This document shows, piece by piece, positions 58,679 to 64,000 of a DNA stretch of 64,000 bases. Source of the stretch: Prevotellaceae bacterium. GTDB taxonomy: Bacteria > Bacteroidota > Bacteroidia > Bacteroidales > Muribaculaceae. The stretch is from positions 124,001-188,000 of the forward strand of contig JAETNS010000002.1 in NCBI GenBank assembly GCA_021772015.1, written 5' to 3'. The position numbers were made by a program, and so were the translations under genes. How positions within the stretch are numbered: position 1 is the stretch's first letter; each line of letters starts with the position of its first letter. The notes under the pieces were generated by a model. The model saw nothing but the letters and a program-made list of their open reading frames with translations, searched no databases and was not told the DNA's origin.

Positions 58679-59574
58679 GAGCTTGTTTAAAAACTAATGT
58701 GAATAAAAAAAGAACATCGGCCGATAAATCAGCCAGTTATCTTTTAAGGATTGTTTAAATAGAAGAAGAAACCTAAACAAACACAAAAAGATATGTATCT
58801 GACAGATTTGACCGATGCTCAGAAGGAATATATAAAAGGAACAATTCTCATGGGAAATTGGCGCAGCAAATATGATTTCTTTCTCATACTCGATGCGGTT
58901 GTCTATATTGATGTCAGCGGTTGCCAGTGGCGACTGTTGCCCGAGGAATATCCCAAGTGGCAGACCGTCTACTATTACTTCAGGCGATGGGGAGCGATGG
59001 ATGCTTTCGCCGAACTTGAGGACTGCCTTGTGCAGACGCTTCGTCTCAAAAGAGGCGAAGCTGCGCATCCCACAATCGGGGCGATTGACTCTCAGAGTTC
59101 CCGGCCGGCACTGCCTCGCTCGCAAAAAGGGATTGACGGCAATAAGAAAGTCAAAGGCGTGAAACGCAATATAATAACCGATAAGGACGGTGATATTCTG
59201 GAGGCTTCCACGACTCCTGCCAATGTCCATGATTCCAAACCGGCATACGCTCTTGTGGCTCTGCTCATCGTAGCTTTCCCATGGATTAGACGCATTTATG
59301 CCGATAGGGGATATCGCGGAAACTTTATCGAAAAAGCCAAGCACGATTTCGGTATTGACGTTGAAATTACCCATTCAAATTATTCAGGAAAGTTTGTTCC
59401 GGCAAAGAAGCGATGGGTTGTTGAAAGGACTTTCGCATGGCTTGAGAACTTCCGAAGGCTGTGCCGAAACTATGAAGAAACCACAGAATCGGCCAACGAA
59501 ATGCTTATGGTGGCCGCAGTCGTTATTACTCTTCGTAAACTCACTTCTGTTAACAATCATTTTTAAACAACCTC
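58679..59574 (+). mobile_element. complete IS5-family insertion sequence (896 bp)
   Basis: TIRs GAGCTTGTTTAAAAACTAATGTG / GAGGTTGTTTAAAAATGATTGTT; flanking TAA duplication at 58676-58678 and 59575-59577. Confidence 0.9.
58793..59566 (+). CDS. IS5 family transposase
   Basis: CQWRLLPEEYPKWQTVYYYFRRW; GAIDSQSSRPALPRSQKGIDGNKKVKGVKRNIITDKDG; YADRGYRG; KRWVVERTFAWLENFRRL. Confidence 0.95.
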   Translation: MYLTDLTDAQKEYIKGTILMGNWRSKYDFFLILDAVVYIDVSGCQWRLLPEEYPKWQTVYYYFRRWGAMDAFAELEDCLVQTLRLKRGEAAHPTIGAIDSQSSRPALPRSQKGIDGNKKVKGVKRNIITDKDGDILEASTTPANVHDSKPAYALVALLIVAFPWIRRIYADRGYRGNFIEKAKHDFGIDVEITHSNYSGKFVPAKKRWVVERTFAWLENFRRLCRNYEETTESANEMLMVAAVVITLRKLTSVNNHF

Positions 59575-59693
59575 TAAATGGAAAAATGACACCAAAGGGA
59601 TAAAAATCAACAACTGCCTGAAAATACGAATTGCTCCTAATATTTAACGTTTTGGATTTTGTTATATTCAAAATAATAAAGTAATTTTGTAGC

Positions 59694-60060
59694 GCAGGCC
59701 GTCTTGCAGAAGCCCCGGTCTGGGGCAAGAGGGATGGGCTGTGATAACATTATAGAAAGCGTTTATCCGCGCTGATTTCTTGACTCTCTGAAATTCTCGC
59801 AAAATTTCTTGTCAAAGTCAAGGATCGAGCAACGGTAGATGCCCGTGGATATGTAATAAGAATGCACTCTACAGAGTCTCGTTAGAGACATGTTTGGGAG
59901 CAAAATTGCATATATTAGCGTGGGCTTCTGCGTTGCCATCCGACTTTGACAGGGCAATGCGAGAAGCCTCAGAGAGTAGGATGGCAACAGATACAGATTC
60001 CTACGCTTTTCGTATATTATTATAGGCCAAAGAGGGGATGACTACGGCCTCGAGGATTAT
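59694..60060 (+). ncRNA. candidate large structured RNA, copy B
   Basis: About 365 nt from promoter TTTG(59658-59661)-N20-TAATTTTG(59682-59689) to the AbiGi-like start codon; homologous to copy A. Confidence 0.65.
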
Positions 60061-61323
60061 ATGAGTATAAACGCCAATATATTTTGGCATCAGACCAATG
60101 CCAAGGCATTTTATAAGATACTGTCATCACATTGTTTCAGATATGCATATTCAAAGGAATCTCCCATAAATATGCCGGAAGATGTAGAGTATGCTTTCCC
60201 TATGATCAGTTTCGCTCATTTGGCATTCTGCGAGTTGGAATACTATCTTGGGTCTTATGGGAACTATACTATTGGCATGAAATATGATTGGGCGGTCCAA
60301 AACGGGATAACGCCAGTTTTATATTTGTTTAAGTCATCTTCAATTAATTGTAAGGTGATTGATATTGAAAGTGTTGACGAGAGCGACCTGAATGCTTATG
60401 TCAAAAATTACCAAGGACCGTTAAAATCACGGGGATATCATAAATATAAATTTTATAATGAGAGGGAATATCGTTTCGTCCTGTCAAAAGCCAGATGTGA
60501 TACGGAGAAACTAAAATTCGTGCTTCGTCAAGATTCCCGTACAAGGGAATATGATGAGTATAAAGAAGCTCATGATAATCTATCATTATTGCCTGAGTGC
60601 TTCAATGTTAAGTTTCGCTTGGAAGATGTTGCCTACTTGATTATTCCTGAAGTTAATGGTCGGATTAAGCAGTTGTTGAAACAAATCTTTGAATCTAATC
60701 CCACTATCAAAATATTCACTATAACGGAGGCAAAGGTAAATATTCTTGGCAAGTTTAATGATGTCAAGATGACTGCAGCAGAAATAAAATCATATCAACG
60801 TAAACAGTATACAACAACTCACAAGTTTAAATTCGATTTACCACAGCGTATAGAATTTGATCCGGCCATGCGCTATATCTATCATGTTTTGATGGACTTC
60901 TCTTATGATTGGGTATGGTATAAAGGAATGGGTCATTATATCAAGGATAATAATATTAATTCGGACTTTTTCAGAAAAGATAAGATCAATCTTGAATTGG
61001 TAAAATCTAAAGATGTGGGCAAAAAAGACCTTTCCAACGCTTATCAATTAAGAGCAAATACCATTCGCATAGCAATCGATAACCGTAATTTGGGGTCTGA
61101 TGATGTCAAAATGGAGTATATCGGAGACATTATTGCGGAGAGTTTTGGCTATTCTATCATAGACTGCCGTGATGATACAATATATATTGAATATGCGCAT
61201 AAATCCAGAAGATCGATGATGCTTAAAGTCTTGATTAATTGCAATAAAAATCTGTTCATTGACTTATTGGAGACCTTACGCGACAATTTGAAAACTAATC
61301 AATATATCTACGAAAATGAGTAA
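60061..61323 (+). CDS. AbiGi-like abortive-infection family protein with extra C-terminal region
   Basis: FWHQTNAKAFYKILSSHCFRYAYSKE...PMISFAHLAFCELEYYLGSYGNYTIGMKYDWAVQNGITPVLYL...YKFYNEREYRFV resembles the AbiGi antitoxin family; about 180 residues beyond it unassigned. Confidence 0.6.
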   Translation: MSINANIFWHQTNAKAFYKILSSHCFRYAYSKESPINMPEDVEYAFPMISFAHLAFCELEYYLGSYGNYTIGMKYDWAVQNGITPVLYLFKSSSINCKVIDIESVDESDLNAYVKNYQGPLKSRGYHKYKFYNEREYRFVLSKARCDTEKLKFVLRQDSRTREYDEYKEAHDNLSLLPECFNVKFRLEDVAYLIIPEVNGRIKQLLKQIFESNPTIKIFTITEAKVNILGKFNDVKMTAAEIKSYQRKQYTTTHKFKFDLPQRIEFDPAMRYIYHVLMDFSYDWVWYKGMGHYIKDNNINSDFFRKDKINLELVKSKDVGKKDLSNAYQLRANTIRIAIDNRNLGSDDVKMEYIGDIIAESFGYSIIDCRDDTIYIEYAHKSRRSMMLKVLINCNKNLFIDLLETLRDNLKTNQYIYENE

Positions 61324-63613
61324 TACAATTATTAAAAGTCTAGGGCTGTTGATAGTGATGCTGGCGATGTCTCTCCCGATCGCTGCCTATGATTTTGAGG
61401 TCAATGGGATCTGCTATACGATTACTTCTGAATCTGACAAGACTGTTGAGGTGGTATCCAATCCTGATAGCAATTATTCAGGAACGATTATTTTGCCTGA
61501 GCGTGTGGAGTACAATGGAGGGGAATACACCGTTACAAGTATCGGGATTGAAGCATTCTACGCGTGTAAAGATTTGAAAAGTGTTCATATTTCCAATACG
61601 ATCAGTTGGATCAAAGACAGGGCCTTTAAAAATTGTGGGATTATCAATTCTATCTATGTAGGAACAGGTATTCGAAAGCTAAGTTCTAACTCCTTCCGAG
61701 ACACTCATGTAGAAAAGGTGTTTTGGCTATGCAATACTCTTCCAGAAGCCTATTATGATGAACTTTGGAGGAGTGCATCTATTAACCACTATGCAGCATT
61801 AGATTATCCATTTCTCAGTTCTATGTTCTCTGTTGATGGATTAGTGTATGTGCCAGTTAGTCCTTCTGATAAGACCTGTGATGTTGTGGATTGCGAATAC
61901 TCTTCTCAATCTACAAATCTCACTGTCCCAAAGGTTGTTGTCAATAAGGGAATTCAAATGGAAGTCAATAATATTGGCCAGAAAGCATTCTGTCATAACG
62001 AAGGTGTGGTTTCTGCACAAATTTTGAATAGCGGAAGTATTGGATGTGGAGCCTTCGAGGATTGCATTAATATGGAATTAATATCTATAGGACCAGACGT
62101 GCGGACAATAGGAAGTGAAGTTTTCCGGAATTGTTCTTCATTAAGATCCATAATAATTCCGAAAGGAGTTATGACTATTGGAGATGGAGCATTTGATTAT
62201 TGTACGTCTCTATCTGATGTGATCTTTGAGGATAGCCAATTTGGGGAGATTTCCTGGCCAATTGGGGTAACTTATTTATTAAATGATAGTGGTCCTGATA
62301 GCAGTCATTATTCTTTCTATGTTGTAGAAGGAGATGAAATTTCATGTCTGATTAAATACTCCCATAATGGAGGTTTTAATCCATCATATGTCAGTCTTGA
62401 TTTTCTTTCTTCTAGTCCTGTTGGTGGTTTGAATAATTGGTATAATGAAAACCTGATGAGTAAAGATTGCGCTGAGAATGATTCTATAGCATTTAGATAC
62501 GTATTTAAAAAGTCGGGGCTAGCAAGCTTGAGGATAGTCTCAAGGAGCAGCCTGCGAATTATTAACACGGATATCTCTATTACCGGGAACAATAATAATC
62601 TATATTTGGGAAAAGGTAAATGTCTGTATGACTACTCAGAATCATTGAGAAGCTTTTCGCCACTGTTCGAAGATTGTTCCCTTGATGATATATATGTTGG
62701 TCGGAAATTGATATATGATGCAACTCCCGGGAGTGGTTATTCTCCGTTCTATCGTAATGCTTCACTTCGCGTTGTCGAGATCTCCGACAAGGAAACTCAA
62801 ATTTACGATAATCAGTTCTACGGATGCACCGGATTGAAGACTCTAAAGCTGGGTAATAATATTCGTTTTATTGGTGATTTTGCCTTTTCGGGATGTTCGT
62901 CTCTGGATTATTTTTCCGCAGGATATCATCTAGAGAGTATTGGAAAGGAGGCGTTCTCGGATTGTATTGGGCTTACTAAATTTTACTCATATGCTCCCCT
63001 CCCACCTCTCTGTGGGGATCAGGCTTTGGACGATATAAACAAGTGGAAGTGCACACTTATGGTCCCAAACCAGAGTGCTGATGAATATAAAGCTGCTGCT
63101 CAATGGAAGGAGTTTTTCTTTGTAGATGAAATGGAGACAGTATTGGTTGCCATGATTAATCTCAATGCGGAAGAATTGGAACTTTTTATGGGAAAAACAT
63201 TCCAACTCGAAGCATCGGTTCTTCCTGTCAATGCAACAAACCAAAAGCTTTTATATACAAGTTCCAATCCCGATATTGTCTCCGTTGATGAGGGAGGACT
63301 ATTGACAGCAATTAAACCGGGAGAGACATTTATCACGGTTAATAGTGCGGATGGTAATGCTACTAAGAAATGTAAAGTTAGAGTTGCTGAAGAAGCTGGA
63401 ATGGAAAATGTGAAAGATGACAATAATTTAGTTCTGACTCGAACAGTTAATGGATATTGTGTGAATGGTGCTTTGGGTTCCATATTGGAGGTGTATTCCA
63501 TTGACGGACTCTTGCTCCAAAAGTATAGCCATTATATGGAGGATGAGATTTCACTATCTCCCGGCATTTATATCATCCGTATGGACGATCATCTCTGGAA
63601 AGTGAAATTTTGA
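61316..63613 (+). CDS. BspA-like LRR surface protein with bacterial Ig-like group 2 domain
   Basis: Signal peptide then YDFEVNGICYTITSESDKTVEVV; LRR_5 repeats; FQLEASVLPVNATNQKLLYTSSNPDIVSVDEGGLLTAIKPGETFITVNSADG (Big_2); T9SS-like C-terminus. Confidence 0.92.
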   Translation: MSNTIIKSLGLLIVMLAMSLPIAAYDFEVNGICYTITSESDKTVEVVSNPDSNYSGTIILPERVEYNGGEYTVTSIGIEAFYACKDLKSVHISNTISWIKDRAFKNCGIINSIYVGTGIRKLSSNSFRDTHVEKVFWLCNTLPEAYYDELWRSASINHYAALDYPFLSSMFSVDGLVYVPVSPSDKTCDVVDCEYSSQSTNLTVPKVVVNKGIQMEVNNIGQKAFCHNEGVVSAQILNSGSIGCGAFEDCINMELISIGPDVRTIGSEVFRNCSSLRSIIIPKGVMTIGDGAFDYCTSLSDVIFEDSQFGEISWPIGVTYLLNDSGPDSSHYSFYVVEGDEISCLIKYSHNGGFNPSYVSLDFLSSSPVGGLNNWYNENLMSKDCAENDSIAFRYVFKKSGLASLRIVSRSSLRIINTDISITGNNNNLYLGKGKCLYDYSESLRSFSPLFEDCSLDDIYVGRKLIYDATPGSGYSPFYRNASLRVVEISDKETQIYDNQFYGCTGLKTLKLGNNIRFIGDFAFSGCSSLDYFSAGYHLESIGKEAFSDCIGLTKFYSYAPLPPLCGDQALDDINKWKCTLMVPNQSADEYKAAAQWKEFFFVDEMETVLVAMINLNAEELELFMGKTFQLEASVLPVNATNQKLLYTSSNPDIVSVDEGGLLTAIKPGETFITVNSADGNATKKCKVRVAEEAGMENVKDDNNLVLTRTVNGYCVNGALGSILEVYSIDGLLLQKYSHYMEDEISLSPGIYIIRMDDHLWKVKF

Positions 63614-63687
63614 ATAGGTGATTACTTTACTGTTTTTGTCCCCGTAAGGGCTGATACCAACAATAAGGTATTGTTGCCCGTATAATC

Positions 63688-63730
63688 GACCGGCCCCGTG
63701 ACAGAATTGACCGTCGCGGGGCCGGTCTTT
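63688..63730 (+). terminator. terminator after LRR gene
   Basis: GACCGGCCCCG...CGGGGCCGGTC followed by TTT. Confidence 0.75.
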
Positions 63731-63809
63731 GTCGGGGGCTATCGCATATTGTGGGTAATTTGCTGTGAGAGGGATACAACTTGACGGAATAATGCCTAAC
63801 TTTGTGATG

Positions 63810-63920
63810 TGAAGGAGTGAGAACCATTCGGGTTCTTTCTCCCGGAACGGAAAAACCACCAGTTTATAGCGAATAAAACGTAAGCCATAAAGCAGTCCCG
63901 ACGTGAGCCGGGACTGTTTT
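63810..63920 (+). ncRNA. candidate small RNA or attenuated leader
   Basis: -7 box TAACTTTG at 63797-63804; hairpin AGAACC-ATTC-GGTTCT-like; terminator CAGTCCCGACGTGAGCCGGGACTG-TTTT at 63893-63920; no clear ORF. Confidence 0.35.
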
Positions 63921-64000
63921 GCGTTCAATGGCTTTCCATTCATTTCCGGGATAGCAATTGATGAGCGATAGATTTTTTATATCAATGGCAGTGATTGTTG

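Noticed and set aside
59694-60060. RNA copy B considered as a type III toxin-antitoxin RNA (ToxI-like tandem repeats)
   Set aside because: No tandem short repeats as in ToxI/AntiQ, and the homologous copy A precedes an LRR gene, not a toxin-like ORF.
54444-60060. Copies A and B considered as inverted repeats of one composite mobile element carrying ribE, GH31 and tRNA-Ser
   Set aside because: The copies are diverged with compensatory helix changes and separate promoters; the enclosed genes look like ordinary chromosomal genes and no transposase or TSD frames the interval.

Overview
GC-rich chromosomal window from a Bacteroidales bacterium. The promoters fit TTTG-N19-21-TAnnTTTG and the gene content looks Muribaculaceae-like. 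Most of it is housekeeping: queF, rpsA, pyrG, yidC, coaX, lptC, pgi, ruvB, rbfA, sufE-like, lolD-like, gpsA, lysS, ribE, and tRNAs Pro/Ala/Ser. It also carries exopolysaccharide genes and glycoside hydrolases. AT-richer accessory islands (about 17.2-18.1, 41.2-45.0, 50.0-52.0 and 58.6-63.6 kb) hold an AlbA_2 regulator, an MNT-HEPN toxin-antitoxin pair, a DUF1016-type PDDEXK nuclease, an AbiGi-like protein, three BspA-like leucine-rich-repeat surface proteins and one complete IS5-family element with TAA target duplications. The most interesting signal is a pair of diverged copies, in opposite orientation, of a roughly 365-nt non-coding element (about 54812->54444 on - and 59694->60060 on +). 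Each has its own Bacteroidetes-type promoter and ends just upstream of an ORF in an operon containing a BspA-like LRR gene. They share long conserved blocks and compensatory changes in several helices, suggesting a large structured RNA that I cannot assign to a known class. Other notable features are short tandem arrays (ATGAATT and ATGGGAATT types) placed at stop/start codons inside operons, dispersed MITE-like palindromes next to pyrG and ribE, and a GAGCGNAGCGAG repeat that appears to have entered a coding region in frame.
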